64,000 nucleotides of DNA from Escherichia ruysiae (GCF_902498915.1 NZ_CABVLQ010000001.1), one strand, 5' to 3'. Positions 18,306 to 26,921 are shown, counted from the stretch's first letter. Program-made: numbers and translations. Notes: generated by a model not told the origin, from the sequence alone.

Positions 18306-19469
18306 TTACGCCTCCAGAAGGTTGCCGAGGCTGTCATAACGGCCTACGATTTCCGGCGCTCTGTGCTGAATACCGGACACCAGCACGACATCACTGCGGG
18401 TAACAAAAATTTGTGTACGAAAACAGAGCACCACCGCGCTACTCACCGGAAACTCTCCCGCCAAAGGCAAGGTGTAGTCGATGCTGCTGTCATCCACGGC
18501 GTTGAGATATGTTTCAGTAATGCTTTGATTTTCTGGCGTAAACACCAGCGCATGTTGCGCATGACCACGACGGTAATAGCCGCCGCCATAGCAGTAGCTA
18601 TCGCCACGAAAATGATGGGATATTTCGCTTAACCAGAGCATGGCTACGCGTTCAGGCTGGTCACCCTGTTGGTTTGCCGGAATGGTGCCCGTCAGCGCAT
18701 GACCAGGTTCGGCATGAGTAACACCGTATTCCGCCAGCATTGGCAGTGAAGTACAGCTGGTTGCTGAAGGCGCGTTTAATTGCTCAACAGCAACACCAGA
18801 TTCCGCCAGCTGGTTGCGGGCATTGACCAACGTCTGGAGGTTCGGCGTCGGCAAAACCTTCCCGGCACTCTCATTCCATAGCAGGCAAGGGAAATGGGTA
18901 AGTCCCGCTAAATGGAGTCCTGGCAGTTTTTGGATTTCAGCGACAATTTCCTGCAACGAATGTTGAGCAAAACCACTTTCCTGTCCCGGATAAAGAAAAT
19001 CATCGTCGCTATAAACTTTGAGCAGCACAGACTGAATCCGCCCCGCTTTCACCGCTGCCGCAGACACTTCCCGCGCTTTGGCAAGGGTAAACACGGTGAT
19101 GACGTCGGTGCCCTGTTCAACGGCATCAGCGACCTGGTGACAAGGGATTTGCACCAGATGCCCCTGATGCGCCACCGGCAAACCTGCGCGGCGCATCACT
19201 CGCGCCTCTTTGTAATCCACCGCCACAATACCGCTGTAGCCCAGCGCCAGCAGTTTTTCCGCCAGCCACGGATTGCGACCGAACTGTTTGGTCATCAGAT
19301 ACAGCTCAATACCATAAAGCCGCGCCGTCTCAATCAACCGCTTACCGTTTTCCAGTACCTGATCCACGTCGATAACCCAACTGTCCGGGGCTATCTTGCC
19401 CTGCTGCCACAGGTTTAGTGCGGCAGAAATCAGTGCCGGGTTCTGGCGTTTCAATGCTTCTACAAACAT
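18306..19469 (-). CDS. yhfX: YhfX, PLP-binding alanine racemase-like protein
   Basis: The 387-residue fold-type III PLP enzyme is related to the alanine racemase N-terminal barrel and D-amino-acid aldolase/decarboxylase families. The likely PLP lysine is Lys61 (YLMTKQFGRN). The C-terminal part includes a DxxxxxxxHRAPE-like ending near residue 370. Substrate is unknown. It is preceded by AGGCAAC and, 30 bp further up, by a 24-bp palindrome that could control an internal promoter. It abuts yhfW. Confidence 0.87.
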   Translation of the reverse strand: MFVEALKRQNPALISAALNLWQQGKIAPDSWVIDVDQVLENGKRLIETARLYGIELYLMTKQFGRNPWLAEKLLALGYSGIVAVDYKEARVMRRAGLPVAHQGHLVQIPCHQVADAVEQGTDVITVFTLAKAREVSAAAVKAGRIQSVLLKVYSDDDFLYPGQESGFAQHSLQEIVAEIQKLPGLHLAGLTHFPCLLWNESAGKVLPTPNLQTLVNARNQLAESGVAVEQLNAPSATSCTSLPMLAEYGVTHAEPGHALTGTIPANQQGDQPERVAMLWLSEISHHFRGDSYCYGGGYYRRGHAQHALVFTPENQSITETYLNAVDDSSIDYTLPLAGEFPVSSAVVLCFRTQIFVTRSDVVLVSGIQHRAPEIVGRYDSLGNLLEA

Positions 19470-19498
19470 CTTGTTGCCTCGTTTCTGTTCCTTGAGTC

Positions 19499-19522
19499 AA
19501 ATATTCATTTTTTTGAATATTT
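19499..19522. promoter_or_regulatory. 24-bp palindromic operator candidate between yhfY and yhfX
   Basis: AAATATTCA-N6-TGAATATTT has perfect 9-bp arms around TTTTTT. The same architecture occurs twice at the yhfZ start (20841-20864 and 20865-20888), so this is likely a site for a cluster-specific regulator. It lies 30 bp upstream of the yhfX start codon. Confidence 0.6.
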
Positions 19523-19552
19523 AAGATATGCGACGTGGATTTGTTGTGGGCT

Positions 19553-19915
19553 TCAGACCTCTTCGTTAGCGGCCATCCATAATCCATAAAGGTTGGCCAG
19601 CAAATAGCCTTCTTCACACGGGTTAACTTCCAGCGCGAATCCCTGCAATAACACCTGGTGCAACTGCATGATCGCTGGCCAGTGGCGACATTGCGACAGT
19701 TCAGCCAGCAACTCGTCATCCAGTGGCTGGATCTGTTCGCCGCGACGACTGCGCATCAGCGCACTCGCCATATGTATCATTGCCATCGTTCCCTGCTCGC
19801 TGCGCACTGGTAGATGGCACTCTGTTTCCAGTACGTTGACGACCTGCATCATGCCTTTGCAGATGTCCTTATCGATGACCCCTGCATCGCAAAGCAGGTT
19901 GAGTCTGGTTTCCAT
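19553..19915 (-). CDS. yhfY: YhfY, PRD-domain-like protein
   Basis: The 120-residue protein (METRLNLLCDAGVID...) is recognised as YhfY, annotated as containing a PTS-regulation domain (PRD). The conserved helical pattern with His around the middle (MIHMASALMRSRRG) fits. It has no DNA-binding part, so it may modulate a partner such as YhfZ (inference). The start at 19915 follows AAGGCAT; an upstream in-frame start would overlap yhfZ by 100 bp. It sits 16 bp after yhfZ and 83 bp before yhfX. Confidence 0.83.
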   Translation of the reverse strand: METRLNLLCDAGVIDKDICKGMMQVVNVLETECHLPVRSEQGTMAMIHMASALMRSRRGEQIQPLDDELLAELSQCRHWPAIMQLHQVLLQGFALEVNPCEEGYLLANLYGLWMAANEEV

Positions 19916-19931
19916 TTTAGATGCCTTTCGT

Positions 19932-20837
19932 TTAATAACTGGGTTCCTGTTCCCCACTGACCACTCGCTGTTGATGGGCAAGCAGGGCGTGTTTATCAAC
20001 AACCGCACGCAGCAATTGTTGCATCGGGTAATCATCGGCTCGCGTCAAAACCACGGCTTCAGTTGCCTGTAAAAATCGCGGATCGTCTGTTAGCGGCGTG
20101 GCTTCTAATCCCAGCATGGTCAGTTCGTTTTCCGCCACCACGTTCCAGATAACCGCATCGACATCACCTTTAACAATGCGCTGTAAACTCTCGTGATAAG
20201 AGAGATCGACTCGCTCCACATCGCTACTGCCAAAAAAGACATCGGTCATGATTTTCTGATCTGCCGAACGGTTATCCAGCCCCACGCGCTTCACGTTACC
20301 GGACTCCCCTTTACGGCAAATCAACTGGTGCTCGCCAACGTAGGTATGCGGCCCCAACTCCAGCGCAAGACATAATCCTTTTTGCGTGAGATAACTTTCT
20401 GCCGCCAGTCGCGAAACTACCGCCATGTCATAGACACCGTTAAGCAAACACTCCACGCGAATATCCGCACCACGCATATGCGCATAGTAAAAAGGAATGC
20501 CATCAAACTGAGCTTTTAATCCGCTCGCTAAACCTTCGTACAAGCGGGTATAGGGCAAGGGCATCGCACATACCACATTGTTGATATCAACATGGGTCAG
20601 CAGTGCTTTGTTATCCATCTCTACCAGATAACTGCCATTGCGCCCGCGACGTTCAATCCGTATCGCGCCGCTTGACTCCAGATTTTTTAACGCGGCCTGC
20701 GTCAGGCCGACGGACGAACGGCATTCAGTTGCCAGTTCATCTATAGTTTTCAGGCGATTACCACACTTTTCACCTAACAAATAACGAGCCAGCGTCGTGA
20801 TGACGACGCCTTCTTTTTTGATAAACGTTCGACGCAT
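19932..20837 (-). CDS. yhfZ: YhfZ, putative transcriptional regulator of the yhf cluster
   Basis: The 301-residue protein has an N-terminal winged helix-turn-helix (about 10-75; RLKTIDELATECRSSVGLTQ and ALKNLESSGAIRIERRGRNG) and a C-terminal periplasmic-binding-protein-like domain that would sense a small molecule. The start codon has no recognisable Shine-Dalgarno sequence. Two adjacent 24-bp palindromes begin 3 bp upstream and cover its promoter, suggesting autoregulation. It is first gene of the cluster yhfZYXW-php-yhfUTS. Confidence 0.85.
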   Translation of the reverse strand: MRRTFIKKEGVVITTLARYLLGEKCGNRLKTIDELATECRSSVGLTQAALKNLESSGAIRIERRGRNGSYLVEMDNKALLTHVDINNVVCAMPLPYTRLYEGLASGLKAQFDGIPFYYAHMRGADIRVECLLNGVYDMAVVSRLAAESYLTQKGLCLALELGPHTYVGEHQLICRKGESGNVKRVGLDNRSADQKIMTDVFFGSSDVERVDLSYHESLQRIVKGDVDAVIWNVVAENELTMLGLEATPLTDDPRFLQATEAVVLTRADDYPMQQLLRAVVDKHALLAHQQRVVSGEQEPSY

Positions 20838-20840
20838 AAT

Positions 20841-20888
20841 AAATTTTCAATAAAATGAATATTTATATCTTCATGAAAATGAAGATAA
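20841..20888. promoter_or_regulatory. Tandem 24-bp palindromes at the yhfZ promoter
   Basis: 20841-20864 reads AAATTTTCA-N6-TGAATATTT and 20865-20888 reads ATATCTTCA-N6-TGAAGATAA. They abut exactly and share the core TTCA-N6-TGAA with the palindrome at 19499-19522. A minus-strand TATAAA (20862-20867) at their junction is a plausible -10 for yhfZ, so an occupied site would block transcription. The remaining bases to 20957 are A+T-rich with no gene. Confidence 0.6.
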
Positions 20889-20957
20889 AGCGCAACAAGC
20901 AGATGTGGAAACGGCGAGATGCTTCACATTTTTTTGGGTTATTGCAAATAACGACGT

Positions 20958-20984
20958 AAAAAAACCGGGTTTCCCCGGTTTTTG
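20958..20984 (-). terminator. trpS terminator (dam operon end)
   Basis: AAAACCGGG and CCCGGTTTT-type arms (20961-20969 and 20974-20983) flank a 4-nt loop, with runs of A and T on both sides. It can terminate trpS leftward. Confidence 0.85.
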
Positions 20985-20998
20985 GTATCAATAGTGAA

Positions 20999-22003
20999 TT
21001 AAGGCTTCGCCACAAAACCAATCGCTTCGTAAACCGCTTTCAACGTGCGGGAAGCGTGTGCGCTGGCTTTTTCTGCGCCGTCTTTCATTACCTGTTGCAA
21101 GAAGGCTTCATCATTGCGGAAACGGTGATAACGCTCCTGCAATTCAGTCAGCATACCGGAAACCGCTTCAGCCACTTCGCCTTTCAGGTGACCATACATC
21201 TTGCCTTCGAACTGTTTTTCCAGTTCCGGAATGCTTTGGCCCGTTACAGCAGAAAGGATATCCAGCAGGTTAGAAACGCCCGCTTTGTTCTGCACGTCGT
21301 AGCGAACTACCGGCGGCTCGTCGGAGTCAGTGACCGCACGTTTGATTTTCTTCACTACCGATTTCGGATCTTCCAGCAGACCGATAACGTTATTGCGGTT
21401 ATCGTCAGACTTGGACATCTTCTTGGTCGGCTCCAGCAACGACATTACGCGCGCGCCAGATTTCGGAATAAACGGCTCCGGTACTTTAAAGATATCGCCA
21501 TACAGCGCGTTGAAACGCTGGGCAATATCGCGGCTCAGTTCCAGGTGCTGTTTCTGGTCTTCGCCGACCGGCACCAGATTGGTTTGATACAGCAGGATGT
21601 CCGCAGCCATCAGCACCGGATAGTCAAACAGACCAGCGTTAATGTTCTCGGCATAACGCGCAGATTTATCTTTAAACTGCGTCATGCGGCTCAGTTCGCC
21701 GAAGTAGGTATAGCAGTTCAGTGCCCAGCCTAACTGCGCATGTTCCGGCACGTGAGACTGAACAAAAATAGTGCTTTTCTCAGGATCGATACCGCAAGCC
21801 AGGTACAACGCCAGCGTATCCAGCGTCGCTTTACGCAGCTTCTGCGCATCCTGGCGAACGGTGATGGCGTGTTGGTCAACGATGCAGTAAATGCAATGGT
21901 AATCATCCTGCATGTTTACCCACTGACGCAGCGCACCCATGTAGTTACCAATGGTCAATTCACCTGAAGGCTGTGCGCCACTAAAAACGATGGGCTTAGT
22001 CAT
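20999..22003 (-). CDS. trpS: Tryptophanyl-tRNA synthetase
   Basis: The 334-residue class I aminoacyl-tRNA synthetase charges tRNA-Trp in the cytoplasm. The HIGH-equivalent motif is TIGN (17-20, in GELTIGNYMG) and the KMSKS loop is intact (KKMSKSDDN, near 195). It is last gene of the aroK-aroB-damX-dam-rpe-gph-trpS superoperon; its start overlaps the gph 3' end by 8 bp. Length matches E. coli TrpS. Confidence 0.98.
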   Translation of the reverse strand: MTKPIVFSGAQPSGELTIGNYMGALRQWVNMQDDYHCIYCIVDQHAITVRQDAQKLRKATLDTLALYLACGIDPEKSTIFVQSHVPEHAQLGWALNCYTYFGELSRMTQFKDKSARYAENINAGLFDYPVLMAADILLYQTNLVPVGEDQKQHLELSRDIAQRFNALYGDIFKVPEPFIPKSGARVMSLLEPTKKMSKSDDNRNNVIGLLEDPKSVVKKIKRAVTDSDEPPVVRYDVQNKAGVSNLLDILSAVTGQSIPELEKQFEGKMYGHLKGEVAEAVSGMLTELQERYHRFRNDEAFLQQVMKDGAEKASAHASRTLKAVYEAIGFVAKP

Positions 22004-22754
22004 TTTTCGATTCCTGATTTTCGCTTTGCGGAAGCCCTAATGCGGGCAGAAGGTCATTTATAGAGTGATAAATTACATCAGGCTGGCTGAGATCGATAGC
22101 CTCGCCGTAGTTATATCCGTAGGTTAAGCCAACTGAAGGGCAACCGGCTGCTTTTGCTGCCTGAATATCATTGCGAGAATCGCCGACAAACAGCATCTGT
22201 TGCGGGGCAATGCCCATACGTTCAGCCACCAGTAGCAGCGGATCCGGGTGGGGTTTTTTGTTTTGTACGTCATCGCCGCCGATAACCACGCTAAAGTATT
22301 TTGCGATATCTAAGGCTTCCAGCAGCGGGGCGACGAACGGCGTTGGTTTGTTGGTAACCAGACCTAGCGGCAGGCCTTTAGCCTGCAATGCGCCCAGCGT
22401 ATCGGCAACGTGCGGGAACAAAAACGTGCCTTCTTCAGCAACTTCGCCATAGTAACGATCAAACAGCTTACGCAGAATACGTACTTGTTCTTCTGCCGGA
22501 ATATCGTCATCAACGGGCGGTTTGCCCATCGTTTTACGCAGCGTCGCACGTTCCTGACGCGCCCAGGTCAATGCCCGCTCCATCAGCGCATCTGCGCCAT
22601 TACCAATCCAGGTAATAACACGCTCTTCGCCTGCAACGGGCAACTCCAGCGCATACAGCGCCATATCTACCGCAGCAGCCAGACCGGGAGCACTGTCAAC
22701 CAGCGTGCCATCGAGATCGAAGGCAACGCCGCGAATATCTTCAAACTTACTCAT
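21996..22754 (-). CDS. gph: Phosphoglycolate phosphatase
   Basis: The 252-residue HAD-superfamily phosphatase removes phosphate from 2-phosphoglycolate, which arises from repair of 3'-phosphoglycolate DNA ends. The nucleophile motif DLDGTLVDS has Asp13 and Asp15; VTNKPTP and GDSRNDIQAAKAAG form the later HAD motifs. It overlaps rpe upstream and trpS downstream by 8 bp each, indicating tight translational coupling. Confidence 0.97.
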   Translation of the reverse strand: MSKFEDIRGVAFDLDGTLVDSAPGLAAAVDMALYALELPVAGEERVITWIGNGADALMERALTWARQERATLRKTMGKPPVDDDIPAEEQVRILRKLFDRYYGEVAEEGTFLFPHVADTLGALQAKGLPLGLVTNKPTPFVAPLLEALDIAKYFSVVIGGDDVQNKKPHPDPLLLVAERMGIAPQQMLFVGDSRNDIQAAKAAGCPSVGLTYGYNYGEAIDLSQPDVIYHSINDLLPALGLPQSENQESKND

Positions 22755-23424
22755 GACTTACCTTTGCCAGTTCACTGCGCATTTCATCAATGACTTTTTT
22801 ATAGTCTGGCTGGTCGAAAATAGCGGAGCCAGCGACAAACATATCCGCGCCCGCCGCAGCGATTTCGCCAATATTGTTCACCTTCACGCCACCGTCCACT
22901 TCCAGTCGAATGTCGAAGCCAGACTCGTCGATACGACGACGTACTTCGCGCAGTTTATCTAACGTTTGTGGAATGAAAGACTGACCGCCAAAACCAGGGT
23001 TGACGGACATCAGCAGGATCACATCCAGTTTGTCCATCACGTAATCCAGATAGCTCAGCGGTGTCGCCGGGTTAAATACCAGCCCCGCTTTACAGCCATT
23101 TTCTTTAATCAGTTGCAGCGTGCGATCAACATGCTCGGAGGCTTCAGGATGAAAGGTAATGATGCTGGCACCTGCGGCGGCGAAATCCGGCACAATGCGA
23201 TCAACCGGTTTCACCATCAGATGTACATCGATAGGGGCGGTAATGCCGTAATTACGCAAGGATTTCAGCACCATTGGTCCAATCGTCAGGTTGGGAACAT
23301 AGTGGTTATCCATGACGTCAAAATGCACGACATCAGCGCCAGCTGCCAGGGCCTTTGCGGTATCTTCACCCAGGCGGGCAAAATCAGCCGACAGAATTGA
23401 GGGGGCAATCAAATACTGTTTCAT
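22747..23424 (-). CDS. rpe: Ribulose-phosphate 3-epimerase
   Basis: The 225-residue TIM-barrel enzyme interconverts ribulose 5-phosphate and xylulose 5-phosphate in the pentose phosphate pathway. Signature stretches are SILSADFARLG, HFDVMDNHYVPN (metal ligands), HLMV and the SVNPGFGGQSF phosphate/active-site loop. AAGGAGAAGCGG is a strong ribosome site. It lies 17 bp after dam and overlaps gph by 8 bp. Confidence 0.98.
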   Translation of the reverse strand: MKQYLIAPSILSADFARLGEDTAKALAAGADVVHFDVMDNHYVPNLTIGPMVLKSLRNYGITAPIDVHLMVKPVDRIVPDFAAAGASIITFHPEASEHVDRTLQLIKENGCKAGLVFNPATPLSYLDYVMDKLDVILLMSVNPGFGGQSFIPQTLDKLREVRRRIDESGFDIRLEVDGGVKVNNIGEIAAAGADMFVAGSAIFDQPDYKKVIDEMRSELAKVSHE

Positions 23425-23441
23425 CCGCTTCTCCTTGAGAA

Positions 23442-24278
23442 TTATTTTTTCGCGGGTGAAACGACTCCTGGTTTGTACAAAGCCAGCAGTTCGTCCACCT
23501 TTTTACGTGTGCCGCCGTTGCTGCTTATACTGCGTCGAACTTTGACGACATGCAATTTTGCGCGTTGATACCACTCGCGCGTTAGCGCCGTATCATGGTT
23601 AGAAATCAGTACCGGGATCTGACGGTTAACCAGACCTTCGGCGATCTCCGCCAGATGCGCCTGTTGTTCAAGAGTAAAACTGTTTGTGTGATACGCCGTA
23701 AAGTTGGCGGTCGCAGATAGTGGTGCATAAGGCGGATCGCAATAGACGACAGATGCATCATCTGCGCGCGCCATGCTATCGGCATAAGACTCACAATAGA
23801 AAAAGGCATTCTGCGCTTTTTCAGCGAAGTGATACAACTCAGCTTCCGGGAAATAGGGTTTTTTGTAGCGGCCAAACGGCACGTTAAACTCACCGCGCAG
23901 ATTGTAACGACACAGGCCGTTGTAACCGTAGCGGTTCAAATATAAAAACAGTACCGCCCGACGGAACGGATCCTGGCTTTTGTTGAACTCTTCGCGGAAC
24001 TGATAGTAAACCTCGGCGCAATTTGTCTCAGGAACAAACAGCTCGCGGGCAGCCTGTACGTACTCATCAGTACGCATCTTCACAATGTTGTAGAGACTAA
24101 TCAGGTCGCTATTGATATCGGCAAGGATATAACGAGAAAAGTCGGTGTTGAGAAACACCGACCCGGCACCCACAAAAGGTTCAACCAGACATTCACCCTT
24201 AGGCAAATGCCGTTTAATATCATCAAGCAAGGGATATTTGCCCCCTGCCCACTTCAAAAAAGCGCGATTTTTCTTCAT
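23442..24278 (-). CDS. dam: DNA adenine methyltransferase (GATC)
   Basis: The 278-residue orphan methyltransferase methylates adenine in GATC, marking old DNA strands for mismatch repair and timing replication. The SAM-binding motif (FLKWAGGKYPLL, 7-18; VEPFVGAGSVF, 32-42) and the catalytic DPPY (181-184) are intact. It sits 106 bp downstream of damX and 17 bp upstream of rpe in the same operon. Length equals that of E. coli Dam. Confidence 0.98.
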   Translation of the reverse strand: MKKNRAFLKWAGGKYPLLDDIKRHLPKGECLVEPFVGAGSVFLNTDFSRYILADINSDLISLYNIVKMRTDEYVQAARELFVPETNCAEVYYQFREEFNKSQDPFRRAVLFLYLNRYGYNGLCRYNLRGEFNVPFGRYKKPYFPEAELYHFAEKAQNAFFYCESYADSMARADDASVVYCDPPYAPLSATANFTAYHTNSFTLEQQAHLAEIAEGLVNRQIPVLISNHDTALTREWYQRAKLHVVKVRRSISSNGGTRKKVDELLALYKPGVVSPAKK

Positions 24279-24346
24279 GCTGACTAACTAATTACACCTT
24301 CTCCGGCTGTGGAGAAAGCTCCGACAGCATCCAGCGCTTCAGGCAA

Positions 24347-24374
24347 CTCCCGCAACGATAAACCATTGCGGGAG
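24347..24374 (-). repeat. Hairpin between damX and dam
   Basis: CTCCCGCAA (24347-24355) pairs with TTGCGGGAG (24366-24374) around a 10-nt loop, 10 bp after the damX stop. It has no U-tract, so read-through into dam is expected; it may shield the damX mRNA end. Confidence 0.5.
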
Positions 24375-24384
24375 ATAACCTTGA

Positions 24385-25686
24385 TTACTTCAGATCGGCC
24401 TGTACCTGACGCAGCGGTTTCGCCCACGGGTTTTTGGCCTGAACATCTGCTGGCAATGTAGATACCGCTTTTTTCGCCTCTTCTTTCGAAGCGTACACGC
24501 CAGAAACCAGTACATACCACGGCTGACCATTACGCGTCGTTTCATAGACAACGTAGTTTTTCAGATTCTCTTTCTTCGCCCAACCGTTCAGGTTGTCGTA
24601 GTTAGAAGAACTGCTCAGCTGCAGAGTGTAATGGCTGGACGGTGCCGATTTCAACGAACCAACATTACCTGCGGTCTTCGCTCCAGCGGCTGGTGTTGCC
24701 GTGGTTTGCGCCGGAGATGCCGTCTGTACTGGAGCCGTAGTCGCCGTCTCTTTTGGTGCTGCTGGCGTTGTGGCTTGCGTAGAAGTCGCAGCCGGTGCCT
24801 TTGTGCTCGCCACAGGTGCAGCCGGTTCAGTACGCTTCGGCGTCTGTGCTACCGGCTTCGGTTCCGTTTTCACAGTTGCTTGTGGTTTTTTCGGTTCAAT
24901 CACCGCCTGCTGACGTGCCGGACGCGTAGTGGCCGGACGTTCAGCGGTTTGCGCTTTCGCCGTATCACGCGATGCGTTGCCATTACGAACTGGCGCTACA
25001 GTCGCGGGTTCAGTCGGCAGCGTAGAGTTCACCGCCACATTGTTCAGCTGTTGCTGATTTTGCGGCTGGGTCAGCGCGTTATTCAGGTCACCCTGCACTT
25101 CAACACGTTGTTGACCATCCGTTGCCGCCGGGGTTTGCCCCTGGGTCGGCGTAGAAGAAATCGGCGGCAGAGAAACATCCTGCTGGGTATTTTCCGCAGA
25201 CGTGGTTCCCGGCGCTGGCTGCACGCCATTTGCCTGATCAGTCGCATTGCCAGCAAGATCAATACTCTTCTCACCAGACGCGGTTTGATCGCTGGAAGAG
25301 GTCGAGGGGGCTTTTAGCGCAGAACCGATACCGATGATCAACAGCAGCAGAACCAGAATACCGACGCCCATCATCATATACTGACGAGAAGCCGGTTTGC
25401 TGGCTGCTTTTTTGCGCTTACGCGGACGACGCTCTACACGCTCTTCATCCACAGCGTCATCTTCGGAATCATCAATTTCTTCTTCGATTTCCGGTTCCTC
25501 ATTGCGCTCTTTTTGCGCACGAGTCGGACGGCGATCGTCAGTTTCATCAAGTTCAATATCATCAAAATTGATCTGCGGTTCGCCACGTTCAGTACGTTCT
25601 GAACGCTCAGAAGATTGACGAGAACGACCAGTACGACGATCGCTGGGATCGGGTTTCAGCTCGTCTTCTGGTTTGAATTCATCCAT
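24385..25686 (-). CDS. damX: DamX, SPOR-domain cell-division protein
   Basis: The 433-residue single-pass inner-membrane protein is recruited to the septal ring by its SPOR domain, which binds denuded glycan. The order is an acidic/basic cytoplasmic N-terminus (1-100, very charged), a membrane segment (about 103-122), a long Pro/Ala/Thr/Gln-rich periplasmic linker (about 125-345) and a C-terminal SPOR domain (SSHYTLQLSSSSNYDNL onward). It is about five residues longer than the 428 I recall for K-12; the linker around TSTQATTPAAP looks like the site. It is located between aroB and dam. Confidence 0.94.
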   Translation of the reverse strand: MDEFKPEDELKPDPSDRRTGRSRQSSERSERTERGEPQINFDDIELDETDDRRPTRAQKERNEEPEIEEEIDDSEDDAVDEERVERRPRKRKKAASKPASRQYMMMGVGILVLLLLIIGIGSALKAPSTSSSDQTASGEKSIDLAGNATDQANGVQPAPGTTSAENTQQDVSLPPISSTPTQGQTPAATDGQQRVEVQGDLNNALTQPQNQQQLNNVAVNSTLPTEPATVAPVRNGNASRDTAKAQTAERPATTRPARQQAVIEPKKPQATVKTEPKPVAQTPKRTEPAAPVASTKAPAATSTQATTPAAPKETATTAPVQTASPAQTTATPAAGAKTAGNVGSLKSAPSSHYTLQLSSSSNYDNLNGWAKKENLKNYVVYETTRNGQPWYVLVSGVYASKEEAKKAVSTLPADVQAKNPWAKPLRQVQADLK

Positions 25687-25776
25687 TTAACACCCCACTA
25701 AAAGGTTAATGCTTACCACGTTGCAATTAACCTGAAGCTAATAGACCGCTGATAAGCGGCCGGACCTTTCTTGTTG

Positions 25777-26865
25777 TTACGCTGATTGACAATCGGTAAT
25801 AGCGTTAAGAACAAGTTCGTGCGATACGCCGCCGCGAACTTCACTCTTACCAATTGCCAGCGGAAGAATTAAGCGCATCTCTCCCGCAAGGACTTTCTTG
25901 TCACGCAGCATATGCGGTAAATACGCCTGCGCGGACATTTCGCGCGGCCCATTAACCGGTAATCCAGCCCGCGTAAGCAGGGTAATAATACGCTGCGTTT
26001 CGGCAGAACTAAACTGCCCGAGACGTTCCGACGTCCGCGCCGCCATCACCATACCCGCCGCGACTGCTTCACCGTGCAACCAATTGCCATACCCCATTTC
26101 CGCTTCAATAGCATGACCAAAGGTATGTCCCAGATTCAGTAAAGCACGTAAGCCGGATTCGCGCTCGTCGGCAGCGACAACTTCTGCTTTCAGCTCACAG
26201 CAACGACGAATACAGTACGCCATTGCCGGACCATCCAGATTGAGCAGCGCATCCAGATTATCTTCCAGCCAGTTGAAAAACTCACCGTCAAGAATAATGC
26301 CGTATTTGATGACTTCCGCCAGCCCCGATGCTAACTCTCTCGGAGGAAGCGTTTTCAGACAGTCGAGATCCACCACCACTGATGCTGGCTGATAAAAAGC
26401 GCCAATCATATTTTTACCGAGGGGATGGTTGACTGCGGTTTTTCCGCCAACGGAAGAGTCCACCTGCGACAGCAATGTCGTCGGGACTTGAATGAAGCGA
26501 ACGCCGCGCTGATAGCTCGCCGCTGCAAAACCGGTAAGATCGCCTACTACGCCGCCGCCAAGCGCCACCAGCGTCGTATCGCGACCGTGCGGTTTTTGCA
26601 ACAACGCCGTAAAAACGGTGTCGAGTACTGCCAGGCTTTTATACTGCTCGCCGTCAGGGAGGATAACGCTATCGACGTTAACACCCGCCTGTTCAAGTAC
26701 GCTGCGAACCTTATCGAGATACAGAGGAGCCAGGGTTTCGTTGGTGACCAACATCACCTGCTCACCCGATTTCAGCGGTAAGAATGAAGCTGGTTCGTTA
26801 AACAAACCAGATGCGATGGTAATTGGGTAACTACGTTCCCCGAGAGTGACGACTATCCTCTCCAT
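25777..26865 (-). CDS. aroB: 3-dehydroquinate synthase
   Basis: The 362-residue NAD+- and metal-dependent enzyme converts DAHP to 3-dehydroquinate, the second step of the shikimate pathway. Visible are the NAD-binding VALGGGVVGDLTGFAA stretch, PTTLLSQVDSSVGGKTAVN and the metal His residues in LNLGHTFGHAIE. It lies 56 bp after aroK and 90 bp before damX. Part of the dam superoperon. Confidence 0.98.
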   Translation of the reverse strand: MERIVVTLGERSYPITIASGLFNEPASFLPLKSGEQVMLVTNETLAPLYLDKVRSVLEQAGVNVDSVILPDGEQYKSLAVLDTVFTALLQKPHGRDTTLVALGGGVVGDLTGFAAASYQRGVRFIQVPTTLLSQVDSSVGGKTAVNHPLGKNMIGAFYQPASVVVDLDCLKTLPPRELASGLAEVIKYGIILDGEFFNWLEDNLDALLNLDGPAMAYCIRRCCELKAEVVAADERESGLRALLNLGHTFGHAIEAEMGYGNWLHGEAVAAGMVMAARTSERLGQFSSAETQRIITLLTRAGLPVNGPREMSAQAYLPHMLRDKKVLAGEMRLILPLAIGKSEVRGGVSHELVLNAITDCQSA

Positions 26866-26921
26866 AACGCGACATCCACCTTAATTACTGTACCCGCAGA
26901 CGAGTGTATATAAAGCCAGAA

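Noticed and set aside
13427..20837. yhfS-yhfZ as a recently acquired genomic island
   Set aside because: No integrase, tRNA, direct flanking repeats or IS; base and codon use look like the neighbours, and the cluster sits at its usual position.
24631..25317. Cys/Arg-rich 228-codon frame opposite the damX linker
   Set aside because: It arises from the repetitive Pro/Ala/Thr codons of damX read backwards; no plausible protein.
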